A stretch of 64,000 bases of DNA, taken from contig JABLXX010000007.1 of the NCBI GenBank assembly GCA_013177825.1, positions 105,487 through 169,486 on the forward strand, read 5' to 3'. The translations under genes were made by a program, and so were the position numbers. The notes under the pieces are model-generated. The model had not been told where the DNA came from. It made no database searches and worked only from the letters and a program-made list of their open reading frames with translations. This stretch comes from Syntrophaceae bacterium. Lineage in GTDB: Bacteria; Desulfobacterota; Syntrophia; Syntrophales; PHBD01. Every line of letters begins with the position of its first letter. Position 1 is the stretch's first letter. This document shows positions 9,339 through 18,915 of this stretch, piece after piece.

Positions 9339-10703
9339 TCATACAGCCCCTTCGGAGCGGGCCAGATTCTCGAAGCAGGTGTATTTTTCCAGGAAGGCCA
9401 GCTTCACGGTCCCGGTGGGGCCGTTCCGCTGCTTGCCGATAATGATCTCCGCAATGCCCTTCTCGGGATTGTCTTCCGTCCGGTTATACACCTCGTCACG
9501 GTAGATGAAGGCAATCACATCGGCATCCTGCTCGATCGCTCCGGACTCCCGCAGGTCAGCCATCTGGGGCCGGCGATTCGTCCGGTCTTCCACCTTTCGA
9601 TTCAGCTGGGACAGCGCGATAACGGGCACGGAGAGTTCCTTGGCCAGGGCCTTGAGGGAACGGCTGATCTCCGAGATCTCCTGCTCCCGCGAATCCCTGG
9701 ATCCGCCGCCTTTCATGAGCTGAAGGTAATCCAGGATCACAAGCCCCAGGCCGTTTTCCGCCTTGAGCCGCCGCGCCTTGGCCTTCATCTCCAGAACGCT
9801 CAGGGCGGGTGTGTCATCGATAAAGATCAGCGCTTCCGACAATTGACCTGCAGCTGCGATGAGCTTCGGCCAATCCGTTTCCCCCAGGAATCCCTTGCGG
9901 ATCCTTTGCGAATCGACCTTGGCTTCGGACGCCAGCATCCGGAGCGCCAGCTGCTCTTTGGACATCTCCAGGGAAAACACCGCCACGGGCACCCCGGACA
10001 GGGTGGCGGCGTTGCGGGCGATGTTGAGGGCGAAGGCCGTCTTGCCCATGCTGGGGCGCCCGGCAACAATAATCAGGTCCGATTTCTGCAAACCCGAGGT
10101 CAGCTCGTCGATCCTCTCGAAGCCCGTCGGAACGCCCGTAACCAGTTCCTTGCGCTCGTAAAGCTTCTCAATGGTCCGGATGCTTTCCTTGATGATGGTT
10201 TTGAACGGCCAGAAGGTGGGTCTGATTTTCCTCTCCGAGATTTCGAAGATGGCGTGTTCCGCCTCGTCGAGGACCTGGTCGACGTCCGCCGAGGCGTCAT
10301 AGCTCTTGCCCAGGATTTCGGTGGCGGTCCCGATCAGCCCTCGAAGGATGGCCTTTTCCTTGACGATCCGGGCGTGAAAAGCGACATTGGCGGCCGAGGG
10401 CACATTGTCCACGAGAGAGGCGAGATATGCCGTTCCCCCGACCGGATCGAGCTGTTTCTTTTCCTTGAGCAGATTGCTCAGCGTGATCAGGTCGACCGGG
10501 TCGTTGCGGTCCGACAGCTCCACGATCGCCTTGAAGATCCTCCGGTGGGCCTCGCTGTAGAAATCCTTGAAGTCCAGAACCTCGAGCACCGGGTTGAGGG
10601 CATGATTATCCAGGAGAATCCCTCCGAGAATGGATTGCTCCGCTTCCAGGTTCTGGGGAGGAATCCGATGCAGGGAGGCGTCAATGTCTTTCATGGCCCT
10701 CAT
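9339..10703 (-). CDS. dnaB: Replicative DNA helicase DnaB
   Basis: Hexameric 5'-3' helicase of the replication fork, 454 residues. The N-terminal domain (about 15-115) begins PPQNLEAEQSILGG. The RecA-like domain has Walker A AGRPSMGKTAFALNIA near 215, Walker B LGLVILDYLQLM near 320, and the DLRESGAIEQDADVI segment. No intein is present. Two ATGs three codons apart are possible starts, neither with a good ribosome binding site. It lies 11 bases after rplI, the classic rpsF-rpsR-rplI-dnaB order. Confidence 0.97.
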   Translation of the reverse strand: MRAMKDIDASLHRIPPQNLEAEQSILGGILLDNHALNPVLEVLDFKDFYSEAHRRIFKAIVELSDRNDPVDLITLSNLLKEKKQLDPVGGTAYLASLVDNVPSAANVAFHARIVKEKAILRGLIGTATEILGKSYDASADVDQVLDEAEHAIFEISERKIRPTFWPFKTIIKESIRTIEKLYERKELVTGVPTGFERIDELTSGLQKSDLIIVAGRPSMGKTAFALNIARNAATLSGVPVAVFSLEMSKEQLALRMLASEAKVDSQRIRKGFLGETDWPKLIAAAGQLSEALIFIDDTPALSVLEMKAKARRLKAENGLGLVILDYLQLMKGGGSRDSREQEISEISRSLKALAKELSVPVIALSQLNRKVEDRTNRRPQMADLRESGAIEQDADVIAFIYRDEVYNRTEDNPEKGIAEIIIGKQRNGPTGTVKLAFLEKYTCFENLARSEGAV

Positions 10704-10714
10704 GGATGATACGT

Positions 10715-11167
10715 TCAGGATTCCATTTCCGCCTCGACGGAAACGGTGATTTCAGCGTTCACTCCTCCGGGGAGCCTGATCTTGACCGGAAATGTTCCCA
10801 GTTCCCGGATGGGCTCCTCCAGGAGGATCCATTTCCGCTCCAGCTCCACCCCCATGTCAACGGCGCACTGCTCGATGTCCTTCGTGTTCACAGAACCGAA
10901 CAGCTTCTCCTGCTCGCCCACCCGGCGCCGAACGACAAACGTAACGCCGGCCAGGCGATCCGCCATGGATTGGGCCTTCCGGCGATCCTTCTCTGCTTTC
11001 TGCAGGATGCGCCGCCGCTCGTCTTCGACCGATTTCGCGTTCTTCGAACTCGCCTCCACGGCAAGTCCTTTGGGAATCAGGAAGTTCCTGGCATATCCGT
11101 CGGATACCTTGACTGTTTCCCCGACCTTGCCCAGGGAATCCACATTCTCCTTCAGAATCACCTTCAT
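10715..11167 (-). CDS. rplI: 50S ribosomal protein L9
   Basis: Primary 23S rRNA-binding protein, 150 residues, normal length. The N-terminal domain begins MKVILKENVDSLGKVGETV and contains GYARNFLIPKGLAVEA; a long connecting helix rich in Lys, Arg and Glu (about 45-75) leads to the C-terminal domain. A GGAGCATGAACC stretch precedes the start. It lies between DUF2232 and dnaB. Confidence 0.97.
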   Translation of the reverse strand: MKVILKENVDSLGKVGETVKVSDGYARNFLIPKGLAVEASSKNAKSVEDERRRILQKAEKDRRKAQSMADRLAGVTFVVRRRVGEQEKLFGSVNTKDIEQCAVDMGVELERKWILLEEPIRELGTFPVKIRLPGGVNAEITVSVEAEMES

Positions 11168-11228
11168 GGTTCATGCTCCTTTTTCTGGATAGTATCGCTT
11201 CCCGGTATTGCAAATCAAACCCGTGTCG

Positions 11229-12221
11229 TCACGAAGGACCACCCCGTTCGCCGATGTATTTTCGCAGGTCCGCCCACAGGTCGAGCAGCCCCAGGACCGC
11301 CAGGGTCAGGGCCACATACTGCTGGGCAAAAACCAGCCCGTAAAAAAGATAGCGGAAAAACAGTGGAATCCTCTTCCGCTCAAAAAAACAGGCAGCGATG
11401 GCCAACCCCTGAAACAGGTAGACGAACAGGCATAGAATCAGAACGTTCAGCCCGACCTGTCGGACCGGATCGGCCGGCACCAGCAATGCTCCACCGGCGG
11501 CGATCAGAAACCACACGGTCCGTTCCGGGGCCTTCCAGAGAGTCAGATCGCCGAAATCGGGATACGCTCCCCCCTGCTGCCGGATCAGAAAACCGCCGGC
11601 CAGGACATTGAGCCAGAGAACGAGGGTCGCCATTACGATGGCAAAAGCCGGAACAACGGAGGAGAAGAAGCGGATGAGTTCCGGCAGTTGATCCCGGATG
11701 TCCTGGATCTGCTCCGGGGACAGGCTCAGCATCCCGTAAACCCGGAGGTTATCTTGAATACCTGCGGCTACATAGGCTTCCAGAACAGCAAACGGCGCCT
11801 GGCCCGTCAGAAGGCCATGAACGATAAAAACAAGACAGCCCGTCGTGAAGAAAACCAGGACCGGATAAAGGACAACCTTCTCAAGGGAGAGGCTTCTTCC
11901 CAGGAGCTCTCCCAGGACAACGCCAGCCAGGCCCGTCAGAAGGAAAAGGGGCATCGACGATTCCGCACCCGCCAACAGCAGTGCGCCGAATACGATACTC
12001 CACGACAGGGCCAGGATGATCAGGCCCTGCCTCCGGCCCTTCAGCAGATAGTGGTACAAGACGGGCAGGGGCATCAGGGGGATCAGGAACGATCCGGCAA
12101 AGGGCAGGAAAAAGGCGGCGAGATAGACCAGCGTGGTCCAGAGAAAACCTGCAAACAACGCACTCCCTCCAAGACCGCCTCCCCAAGCCTTCCGCCTGCA
12201 GCCGGAAAACGCCCGTTCCAT
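11229..12221 (-). CDS. DUF2232 (YybS-like) integral membrane protein
   Basis: Polytopic inner-membrane protein of 330 residues with about eight hydrophobic segments. Members of DUF2232 often lie between rpsR and rplI, as here, but their function is unknown. The N-terminal 20 residues are Arg/Gly-rich, so the true start could be slightly further in. A cytoplasmic loop around 160-190 is charged (SPEQIQDIRDQLPE). No catalytic motif is seen. Confidence 0.8.
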   Translation of the reverse strand: MERAFSGCRRKAWGGGLGGSALFAGFLWTTLVYLAAFFLPFAGSFLIPLMPLPVLYHYLLKGRRQGLIILALSWSIVFGALLLAGAESSMPLFLLTGLAGVVLGELLGRSLSLEKVVLYPVLVFFTTGCLVFIVHGLLTGQAPFAVLEAYVAAGIQDNLRVYGMLSLSPEQIQDIRDQLPELIRFFSSVVPAFAIVMATLVLWLNVLAGGFLIRQQGGAYPDFGDLTLWKAPERTVWFLIAAGGALLVPADPVRQVGLNVLILCLFVYLFQGLAIAACFFERKRIPLFFRYLFYGLVFAQQYVALTLAVLGLLDLWADLRKYIGERGGPS

Positions 12222-12266
12222 ACGACCCGTTCTGCCGGCCGACAGTCAGTCCGGCTGAGACCGACG

Positions 12267-12533
12267 TCAGCCCTCTCGAACCGCAAACGGGAGGAGAGCC
12301 AGCGTCCGGGCCCGCTTGATGGCCACGGTAAGCTCACGCTGGTGGCCGGCGCAGTTCCCGGTGATTCTTCTGGGCATGATCTTGCCCCGCTCGGTGACAA
12401 AGTCCCGCAGGATGGAGGGATTCTTGTAATCGATCTGAATATTGGAGTCCGTACAGAAGCGGCAGAATTTGCGCCGGTGGAAAAACTTCTTGTGCGGCCT
12501 GGACGGCCGGCTTCCGGATGATGGATGTGCCAT
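12267..12533 (-). CDS. rpsR: 30S ribosomal protein S18
   Basis: Small-subunit protein that pairs with S6 on the 30S platform, 88 residues. The core reads [19 protein letters not shown] and the C-terminus has the basic [22 protein letters not shown] helix, here split by Cys. FCRFCTDSN supplies a CxxC pair and the later Cys plus His make this the zinc-type (C+) form. The gene lies five bases after rpsF. Confidence 0.96.
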   Translation of the reverse strand: MAHPSSGSRPSRPHKKFFHRRKFCRFCTDSNIQIDYKNPSILRDFVTERGKIMPRRITGNCAGHQRELTVAIKRARTLALLPFAVREG

Positions 12534-12537
12534 GGCT

Positions 12538-13035
12538 TTACTCCCCCCCCTGATCCTTGGCTGCCGGCGGAGCTGCAGGCTGAGCTGTAGGCTGAGCCGC
12601 CGGTTGAGCCTGCGATGATGCCGGTGAAACGACCGTCAGCGGAGCCCTTGTCTCGGAAGGAGCCCCCGACGATTCCCCTGTCGAATCCGCAGCCTTTTCC
12701 TTGCTCTGGGCAACTTCCTTCTCCAGATCCTTCAGGCTGACGTTCTCGTTCTTCAGGATCGTCATGTATTTCAGGACATGATCGTCGATCTTGAAGTTCC
12801 GCTCCATTTCGGAAACGACGGCACTCGACCCGGCATAATCCAGGAGGACGTAAGTCCCTTTGGACTGCTTGCGAATCAGGTACGCAAGCTTGCGCTTTCC
12901 CCAACGGTCCACCTTGACCAGAACACCCTTGTAGGCCGCGATGATATCGCAATAGCGATCCGTCAGCACGGTTGCTTCCTCGTCGTTCAGGTCCGGATGG
13001 ATGATGAAAACTGTCTCATATCTCCTCAATTTCAT
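12538..13035 (-). CDS. rpsF: 30S ribosomal protein S6 with low-complexity tail
   Basis: S6, partner of S18. The first 100 residues form the standard fold ([16 protein letters not shown], then [19 protein letters not shown]). The remaining 65 residues are a Ser/Ala/Pro/Gln-rich tail with repeated AQP and AAP units; extended S6 tails are common in this group. A GAGGAGG sequence lies just upstream of the ATG. It is the first gene of the rpsF-rpsR-DUF2232-rplI-dnaB run, so the 139-base gap upstream should hold the operon promoter, though no strong -35/-10 pair is visible. Confidence 0.95.
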   Translation of the reverse strand: MKLRRYETVFIIHPDLNDEEATVLTDRYCDIIAAYKGVLVKVDRWGKRKLAYLIRKQSKGTYVLLDYAGSSAVVSEMERNFKIDDHVLKYMTILKNENVSLKDLEKEVAQSKEKAADSTGESSGAPSETRAPLTVVSPASSQAQPAAQPTAQPAAPPAAKDQGGE

Positions 13036-13174
13036 TTACCTCCTCACGGCTTTTCAGCCCGGGCAGGACGCCCGGACAAGGAGTCTGTCCCCAAAAAACG
13101 GAGTCGCCTTCTATCCCATCGATATGGATAAAGCAAGCCTTTTCTCATCCGGGAGAAGAGATCAGGCTGACATG

Positions 13175-14077
13175 TCAGTTCTGCACCCTCTTGACGAGCA
13201 TTCTGCGAAGGTGTTTCTCATACTCGTCCCGGCGGTGAGTCACCAGATAGTCCAGATAGTTCAAGTTCCTTTCTATGCTTTTCATGTAAAGATCTTCATC
13301 GATATTCCATCGTTTCCGGAAATGGTAGCGACTGTAAAGATACGCGTCCCCCAGTTCCTCCCGGAACCGCTCCCGGGTCATCTGAAAGAATCCCCGAGTC
13401 TTCTCCAGCAGGTCCAGCTGGCTCGAATAGGCCGTGATTCCGGCTTCAATAAACTCGGCATAAAGATCCAGCAGTTTTTCCAGGTAATGGCGATCGGCCA
13501 TCTGTCCCAAAAGATCCGCCGTGCCCAGCATGTGCCCCAGGAGTTTGATGCTATCGTTGCGGAACTGAATTTCTCCGATCTTGGTGTTGAGGCCGGTACA
13601 CTGCAGGATATCGCTGAAGAAGGGCAGTTCCTCCCGGAATATGGGGTTGTTCCGGTAGTATTGCACCATGAACTCGATGCTCCGGTTGATGTGAACAAGC
13701 GTGTATTTTGCCCCGGTTCCCTCCGTATCGCCACTTCTCTGGATATAGCCGGTATCATGCATCAGCCCGCAGACGAGACCGATGTTGAATTCCTTCTCCG
13801 TGAAGGAATGACCTGCTTCAATGGCCCCGTGCATCAGACGGGTGACGGCCAGGGTGACCGCCATGGTATGACTCAGGTCATGGTAATCTACGTTCGAGTG
13901 GCGATAGCCTGGATATTCCCCGCTGAAAAGCCGGACGATATCTCCATAAGCCCGATCGAGCAGCCCATGGTCAAATTGGGGAAAGGAAAGAGAGGCAATG
14001 AGCCGGATCTCTCCGATGACGGCATCGTGATCCTCAATGTCCAACAGGTTGGCCAACTGGTTTGAGCGATCCTTCAT
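13175..14077 (-). CDS. HD-domain metal-dependent phosphohydrolase
   Basis: A 300-residue cytoplasmic protein with an HD fold: YHDLSHTMAVTLAV supplies early His/Asp ligands, LVCGLMHDTGYI the HD pair, and later LVHINRSIEF and LLGTADLLGQM candidate ligands. HD proteins cleave phosphomonoesters or phosphodiesters such as (p)ppGpp or cyclic dinucleotides; which one is unknown here and the HD-GYP signature is absent. The start at 14077 is preferred because AAGGA lies six bases upstream, while the earlier ATG abuts it. It precedes the SpoIIE-type phosphatase group. Confidence 0.75.
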   Translation of the reverse strand: MKDRSNQLANLLDIEDHDAVIGEIRLIASLSFPQFDHGLLDRAYGDIVRLFSGEYPGYRHSNVDYHDLSHTMAVTLAVTRLMHGAIEAGHSFTEKEFNIGLVCGLMHDTGYIQRSGDTEGTGAKYTLVHINRSIEFMVQYYRNNPIFREELPFFSDILQCTGLNTKIGEIQFRNDSIKLLGHMLGTADLLGQMADRHYLEKLLDLYAEFIEAGITAYSSQLDLLEKTRGFFQMTRERFREELGDAYLYSRYHFRKRWNIDEDLYMKSIERNLNYLDYLVTHRRDEYEKHLRRMLVKRVQN

Positions 14078-14210
14078 CGGCATTCCTTATTCTCAAAGAC
14101 AATTGCCCTGAAAATATGCCCATTTTTTACTCTAATAACCGTTGAAAAACAAGAGGAAACGTTTCAGGGGCGCCGACTGGGCGCGCAAAGGTGTGGAGAT
14201 CGTCGTCTAT

Positions 14211-15878
14211 TTATACGACTTTAAGAACGACAAGGGCGATATCATCGAATTGGGGCCTCCCACCGGCGAACGCAATGACGGCGTCCTGGATTTTCATGAT
14301 GATCTCCCCGGCGGACAAATCCCGGTTTTCCCGAACGACCCGGACCAGCCGGTCGAGGCCGAAGGGCTGGTCGTTTTCGTTGACCGCTTCGGTAACGCCA
14401 TCGGTGTACAGAACCACCAGATCTCCATCCGACAGCGGCAGTCCAATTTCCTGCACATGGATGTCCCTTTTCACCCCCAGGGCAATGCCCCGGGCCTTCA
14501 GCCAGCCCGGTTCCTCCGACCCACTCCGCAGCAGGAGCGGAGGGTTGTGGCCGGCGTTCACATAACGGAGCTTCGGACCCGGCTCGACAACCGTATAAAA
14601 CAGAGTGACAAACATACCGGACGTGGAATCGCGGCAGATCAGTTCGTTGGCCTGCCGGATGGCGTGTGCCAGATCAAGCGTTCCCGTGGCGCTGGCCCGG
14701 ACGACCGTCCTGGACAGCCCCATGAACATGGCCGCCGGCATTCCCTTGCCGGATACGTCGGCGATGACGACCCCCCACAAATCATCCAGAACGGGGATGA
14801 AGTCGTAAAAATCACCCCCGACTTCCCTCGCCGGAATATTGTTGGCTGCCAGATCAATATTCGGAATACGGGGCGCCCGCTCCGGAATCAGCCGTTGCTG
14901 GATTCCCCGGGCGATTTCCAGTTCCTTGAGAAGGCCTTCCCGGTCAGCCGTGGTCTGCTTCAGCTCCGACATATGCTCCCGCAGGTCCATGGTCATCCGG
15001 TTGAATGCCGCGGCCAGTTCCTCCATCTCATCCCCTGTCTGCACCTCCACCCGATGGTCAATCTCTCCGCGCCCGATGGCTTTCACGCCACGGATCAGGG
15101 AAAGGACGGGCCGGGTAATCGTGCGGGAGATGAAAACGGCGACGCCGAGGACCACAAGCATCAGGAAAAGAAGGAACGCAAAGAAGTTCCGATAGATATC
15201 GTCCAGGGTCTCATTGACATGCTCCTTGATCTGATGGGTCGTCGCGTCGATCCGCTTCTTTGTTTCCTTTACCGGGATGGAGAATTCGTCGATATACGTT
15301 GTCGCAGCGACCATGAACATGGAATCCCGAACGGGCACGATGGACATGAATTTACGCCGGATCCTGCCGTCCAGGTCGGGCCAGTCGTAGTAGCCGCTGT
15401 TGGAGGACCCGTCGAAGGTCTTCTCGAAGATTTTCCAGAAATCGGGAAGTTTGTCCCGCCACTGACGAAGATCGAAGTCAACAACCTCCGGATTGGGGTG
15501 AAATCTCATCATCCCCGTTTCGCGGTCGAAGACCAGAGTATAACCGGTTTTCCCAACGGACTGGACGGCGATTTTCTGAAAATCCGGCCTTTTTCTGAGT
15601 TCATCCAGCCGGATGCCGGGATGTGCGTCCAGATAGATGCGGCACTGAAGGGCTACATCCGCCGCCTTCTGTGTGATAATGCCTTCTCCAAGTTCTTCCA
15701 GGGCCTTGGCGCTGTCACTGGCGGCCCGGTCCCCCAGGGCTGCACTGCTATCCAGGGCGTAGTTCCCGATCTGCTGGATATCCCCGAATGCGAAATAGCC
15801 GAAGATCATCAGAGAGATCACCGGCAAACCCAGAAAGGCGAGGAGAAGCTTGGTGCGGATGGGTATTTTTAATTTCAC
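14211..15878 (-). CDS. Membrane SpoIIE/RsbU-type serine phosphatase with sensor and HAMP
   Basis: 555-residue inner-membrane regulator. A helix at about 10-30 and a second at about 243-265 flank a periplasmic sensor region of Cache type (YTLVFDRETGMMRFHPNP). A HAMP segment (about 265-318) and short coiled coil lead to a PP2C-like SpoIIE domain with the metal-binding acidic motifs AREVGGDFYDF, IADVSGKGMPAAMFMG and FDDIALVVLK. It should dephosphorylate a STAS anti-anti-sigma factor such as the one encoded at 17432-17764. The intervening GNAT and RsbW-like genes run in the same direction. Confidence 0.88.
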   Translation of the reverse strand: MKLKIPIRTKLLLAFLGLPVISLMIFGYFAFGDIQQIGNYALDSSAALGDRAASDSAKALEELGEGIITQKAADVALQCRIYLDAHPGIRLDELRKRPDFQKIAVQSVGKTGYTLVFDRETGMMRFHPNPEVVDFDLRQWRDKLPDFWKIFEKTFDGSSNSGYYDWPDLDGRIRRKFMSIVPVRDSMFMVAATTYIDEFSIPVKETKKRIDATTHQIKEHVNETLDDIYRNFFAFLLFLMLVVLGVAVFISRTITRPVLSLIRGVKAIGRGEIDHRVEVQTGDEMEELAAAFNRMTMDLREHMSELKQTTADREGLLKELEIARGIQQRLIPERAPRIPNIDLAANNIPAREVGGDFYDFIPVLDDLWGVVIADVSGKGMPAAMFMGLSRTVVRASATGTLDLAHAIRQANELICRDSTSGMFVTLFYTVVEPGPKLRYVNAGHNPPLLLRSGSEEPGWLKARGIALGVKRDIHVQEIGLPLSDGDLVVLYTDGVTEAVNENDQPFGLDRLVRVVRENRDLSAGEIIMKIQDAVIAFAGGRPQFDDIALVVLKVV

Positions 15879-15972
15879 CGGTTGCCTGCTCTCGATAATC
15901 TCCGTGTCATTCGCCTTCCGGCGTTCCGGGCCGTGGGATCCATCGACGGGAGGATCCCCCCATGCCGTCTCC

Positions 15973-16923
15973 CTAGATGTTCAGTGTCTTCCAGCGCAAC
16001 TCACGTTCCAGCCTGTAAAAGGGCCGTCTCCGGCCGTCGGCTTCCTTTCGAACCACGAATCCGCGGACCATATACCCCCTGGCCAGATAATGCATGAACA
16101 GGGCGCGGCAATAATCACGAAGACGCTGGGCCTTGGTGCGGTCCTGCTTCAGGATCCTGTCCTGGTTGTAGGGAATTTCCACAAACAGGGGGGTCGTGTT
16201 GAGATGAAAGAGGGTTTTCCCGCCGGGGCACTCCAGCCCGTCCTCGTCCAGGTCAATGGCGTTGACGATGTTCTCTTCCGTCATCTCCGAGGTGTCGTCC
16301 AGGGCCGGCAGAATGCCCCGCTCGATCCGCTCGCGGACACGGTCGGTCTGGATGAGCCACTCCACGATGAAACGGTCCGTTGAGATGGCCCGGTTGAATT
16401 CGTCGCTCGTGAAGACGGCGCTGTAATAGTTGAACCCGATCTCCCGCACGATGGCACCCATGCGGTGAATATAGATATAACCGTTCCGCGAGACAAGCGG
16501 ATCGTAGGTCCAGCGGATCCGCGAAATACCCCGCTCCTTGGCGCACTCGTAAAGGACGCTGACCAGTTCCTCTCCGATGTTCTTGTCCCGGTAGAGCCGG
16601 TCCACGCCCATTCGGGCCCCGTACCAGAACGGCCCCTTTTTGTCGAAATCGGCAAAGCACACCAGGAATCCGATAGGCCGGTCCTGGGCGTACCAGGAAT
16701 CCTCCCGGGCCATCTGCCGCCGCTCCTCCTCCGGGTAAATCCCCTCGTCGAACGCCGTCAGAACGAGCCCGTTGGTCAGGTAGGCCAGTTCGAAATACAG
16801 CATCGGTGCGTTCACTTCCCGGTACCCTTCCCGGTTCCATACCCTTTTCTCCAGTTCGACCACATCGTTGAGGACCGACTCCCGAAGATATTTCTCCACA
16901 CGGACCTTCCGCTGGTCATCCAT
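15973..16923 (-). CDS. GNAT-superfamily acetyltransferase-like protein
   Basis: 316-residue protein resembling predicted acetyltransferases of the GNAT superfamily. The part most like the acetyl-CoA fold is about 85-180: PIGFLVCFADFDKKGPFWYG, then RDKNIGEELVSVLYECAKERG. The C-terminal 130 residues are not recognised. The ATG at 16923 is chosen for AAGGAG six bases upstream, not the ATG 15 codons earlier. It lies between a SpoIIE-type phosphatase and RsbW-like and STAS genes, suggesting a role in, or an output of, that partner-switching module. The substrate is unknown. Confidence 0.65.
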   Translation of the reverse strand: MDDQRKVRVEKYLRESVLNDVVELEKRVWNREGYREVNAPMLYFELAYLTNGLVLTAFDEGIYPEEERRQMAREDSWYAQDRPIGFLVCFADFDKKGPFWYGARMGVDRLYRDKNIGEELVSVLYECAKERGISRIRWTYDPLVSRNGYIYIHRMGAIVREIGFNYYSAVFTSDEFNRAISTDRFIVEWLIQTDRVRERIERGILPALDDTSEMTEENIVNAIDLDEDGLECPGGKTLFHLNTTPLFVEIPYNQDRILKQDRTKAQRLRDYCRALFMHYLARGYMVRGFVVRKEADGRRRPFYRLERELRWKTLNI

Positions 16924-16940
16924 GGGTGCTCCTTCCGGGT

Positions 16941-17402
16941 CTACAGGGGTTGACCGGAATGACGGCATCCCGGTTCGCCCGCGAACGGGGCCGGCTTCTC
17001 CGGGGAGACGACCAGAGTCAGGACATTGTGGTCTTTTTCCCGGCGATAGCGAATGTCGTCGATCATCTTCCGAATGAAGTAGATGCCGAGTCCGCCGACT
17101 TTACGCCGGCTGATTTCCGTGGATAATTCGGGATCGGGAATGGACAGAAGATTGAAGGGAACGCCCTCGTCCTCGATTTCGATGACGAGCTGCCGGTCAG
17201 CCGTAACCCGGCAGCGGACCTCGACATCGCCGGGACGTTCAGGGTAGGCGTATCGAAAAATGTTCACCAGGGCCTCTTCCACCGCTAGCTCAATCTCGCT
17301 TGCCCGGTGGGGATGGAAGCCCCGCAGGACCAGGCAGTTCGACACAAAAGCCATGAACGGCCGAAGGGAATCCAGTGTTGCAGGTTGTTTCATGGACGGC
17401 AT
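16941..17402 (-). CDS. RsbW/SpoIIAB-like anti-sigma serine kinase
   Basis: HATPase_c_2 (GHKL) protein of about 150 residues. The N-box is seen in ELAVEEALVNIFRYAY, the G1 motif in IEIEDEGVPFN, and the G2 glycines in VGGLGIYFIRKMID. Proteins of this class phosphorylate a STAS partner and often bind a sigma factor or another output protein. The partner is probably the STAS protein encoded 29 bases upstream. A second ATG three codons in is equally possible as start. Confidence 0.85.
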   Translation of the reverse strand: MPSMKQPATLDSLRPFMAFVSNCLVLRGFHPHRASEIELAVEEALVNIFRYAYPERPGDVEVRCRVTADRQLVIEIEDEGVPFNLLSIPDPELSTEISRRKVGGLGIYFIRKMIDDIRYRREKDHNVLTLVVSPEKPAPFAGEPGCRHSGQPL

Positions 17403-17431
17403 ACAGAATCCGAATGCCCGGCAGAAGGCCG

Positions 17432-17764
17432 TCAGCCGGGGTTCAATGCAGCTTCCACCGTATCATAGATCGGGAAAAGAGTATCGAAGCCGGATATCTC
17501 AAAGACTTCCCGGACAGGTCCTTTCAGATCGGCCAGAAAGATTTCCCCTTTCCCTTCCTCGAGTTGCCTGGCCGCCGCCAGAATGCACTGGAGGCCGGCG
17601 CTGCTGATGTACTCGAGGGCACTGAAGTCGATGACGAAACGGCTCGCTCCCTCTTCCAGGAAACACTCCAGGGCCCGGTCGAAATCCGGAGCACAAAGGG
17701 CGTCCATCCGGCCGCGGACGGAAACAACAACCGTATCTTTTTCCTTGCGGGTGGTGATCTCCAT
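17432..17764 (-). CDS. STAS-domain anti-anti-sigma factor
   Basis: 110-residue SpoIIAA/RsbV-like protein. The conserved phospho-acceptor region is ALEYISSAGLQCILAAA near residue 58, where one of the two serines would be phosphorylated by the RsbW-like kinase and dephosphorylated by the SpoIIE-type phosphatase. The ATG at 17764 has GGGGAGG upstream; a longer frame from 17815 lacks one. It is the first gene of the STAS-kinase-GNAT-phosphatase run. No sigma factor gene is adjacent. Confidence 0.88.
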   Translation of the reverse strand: MEITTRKEKDTVVVSVRGRMDALCAPDFDRALECFLEEGASRFVIDFSALEYISSAGLQCILAAARQLEEGKGEIFLADLKGPVREVFEISGFDTLFPIYDTVEAALNPG

Positions 17765-17847
17765 GGTTCCTCCCCGTCCTGAAGCCGGAATCAGCCACGG
17801 CCCGGCTTCTTGCAAGGATCAGCTCCGGAACGGCAGCCGGTCCCGAA

Positions 17848-17880
17848 GCCCCCTCTCCCGGACATGCCGGGGGAGGGGGC
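17848..17880 (-). terminator. Strong GC hairpin downstream of the 3-hydroxyacyl-CoA dehydrogenase gene
   Basis: GCCCCCTCTCCCGG and CCGGGGGAGGGGGC form a 14-base-pair stem (one G-T pair) around the loop ACATG, 37 bases past the stop codon of the dehydrogenase gene and before the STAS gene. There is no T-run, so it may act as an mRNA 3'-end stabiliser or a non-canonical terminator. Confidence 0.5.
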
Positions 17881-17916
17881 CGGAATCCCTTCAGGAAACG
17901 GCGTGCGGATGCCGCA

Positions 17917-18774
17917 TTACTTGCTGTAATCGTAAAAACCGCGCCCGCTTTTTCGCCCCATGTATCCGGCGTCGACGTATTTCTTCAAAAGCGGGCAGGG
18001 CCGATACTTGGAATCGCCGAAGCCCTTGTAAAGGACGTCCATGATGGCCCAGCAGGTATCCAGGCCGATCAGGTCCGCCAGCGCCAGAGGCCCCATGGGG
18101 TGGTTCATTCCCAGGACCATGATGTCGTCGATCGCCTTCGGCTGCCCGACTCCCTCCATCAGGGCATAGACCGCCTCGTTGATCATGGGCATCAGGATGC
18201 GGTTGGACACGAATCCCGGGAAATCGTTGCATTCCACCGGGACCTTGCCGAACTGTTTGCTCAGGGCCTCGGTGGCGTTATAGGTTTCCTGCGAAGTGGC
18301 AAGGCCGCGGATGATCTCCACGAGCCGCATGACCGGCACCGGGTTCATGAAATGCATGCCGATAACCAGTTCGGGGCGTTTCGTAGCACCTGCGATCCTG
18401 GTGATCGGAATGGACGACGTGTTCGTGGCGAGAATGACGCCGGGCTTGCAGATTTCGTCGAGCTTCTTGAAGAGCCCCAGTTTCAGGTCCTCCCGCTCCA
18501 CGGCCGCCTCCACGACAATGTCGGCATCCTTCATATCCTCAACGTTCGTGCTCTTTTTGATCCGGCCGAGGATCTCCGCCTTCTGGTCCGCCGTCAGCTT
18601 TTCCTTGGCCACCAAGCGGTCCAGATTCTTGGAAATGGTTTCATAACCCCTGTTCACGAACGGTTCGGCAATGTCGTTCATGATGACATTCAGGCCGCCC
18701 GGAGAGGCTGCGACCTGGGCAATTCCGTTTCCCATCTGACCCGCACCCACTACACCGATTGTTTTAATCGTCAT
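17917..18774 (-). CDS. hbd: 3-hydroxybutyryl-CoA dehydrogenase
   Basis: Oxidises 3-hydroxyacyl-CoA to 3-ketoacyl-CoA with NAD(P)+, in beta-oxidation or in reverse. 285 residues, the typical short form. The Rossmann motif [14 protein letters not shown] is at residues 7-20; catalytic elements are seen in [16 protein letters not shown] and [19 protein letters not shown], and the C-terminal domain has [27 protein letters not shown] precedes the ATG. It lies 141 bases after the thiolase gene in the same direction and is probably part of the same transcript, giving two consecutive steps of butyrate metabolism. Confidence 0.95.
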   Translation of the reverse strand: MTIKTIGVVGAGQMGNGIAQVAASPGGLNVIMNDIAEPFVNRGYETISKNLDRLVAKEKLTADQKAEILGRIKKSTNVEDMKDADIVVEAAVEREDLKLGLFKKLDEICKPGVILATNTSSIPITRIAGATKRPELVIGMHFMNPVPVMRLVEIIRGLATSQETYNATEALSKQFGKVPVECNDFPGFVSNRILMPMINEAVYALMEGVGQPKAIDDIMVLGMNHPMGPLALADLIGLDTCWAIMDVLYKGFGDSKYRPCPLLKKYVDAGYMGRKSGRGFYDYSK

Positions 18775-18915
18775 CTCCTACCCTCCTTGTTTTTTCCCTG
18801 GAACACGGCAGCCCCTGAGAAACGGCGAGGCATGAAAACCCCGCTCCTTCCTTTTTCTGCCGTTTCCGGTATGTCGTTGTGGATGGAGAACCGTATCGTA
18901 CCCCCCGGTTCCCTT

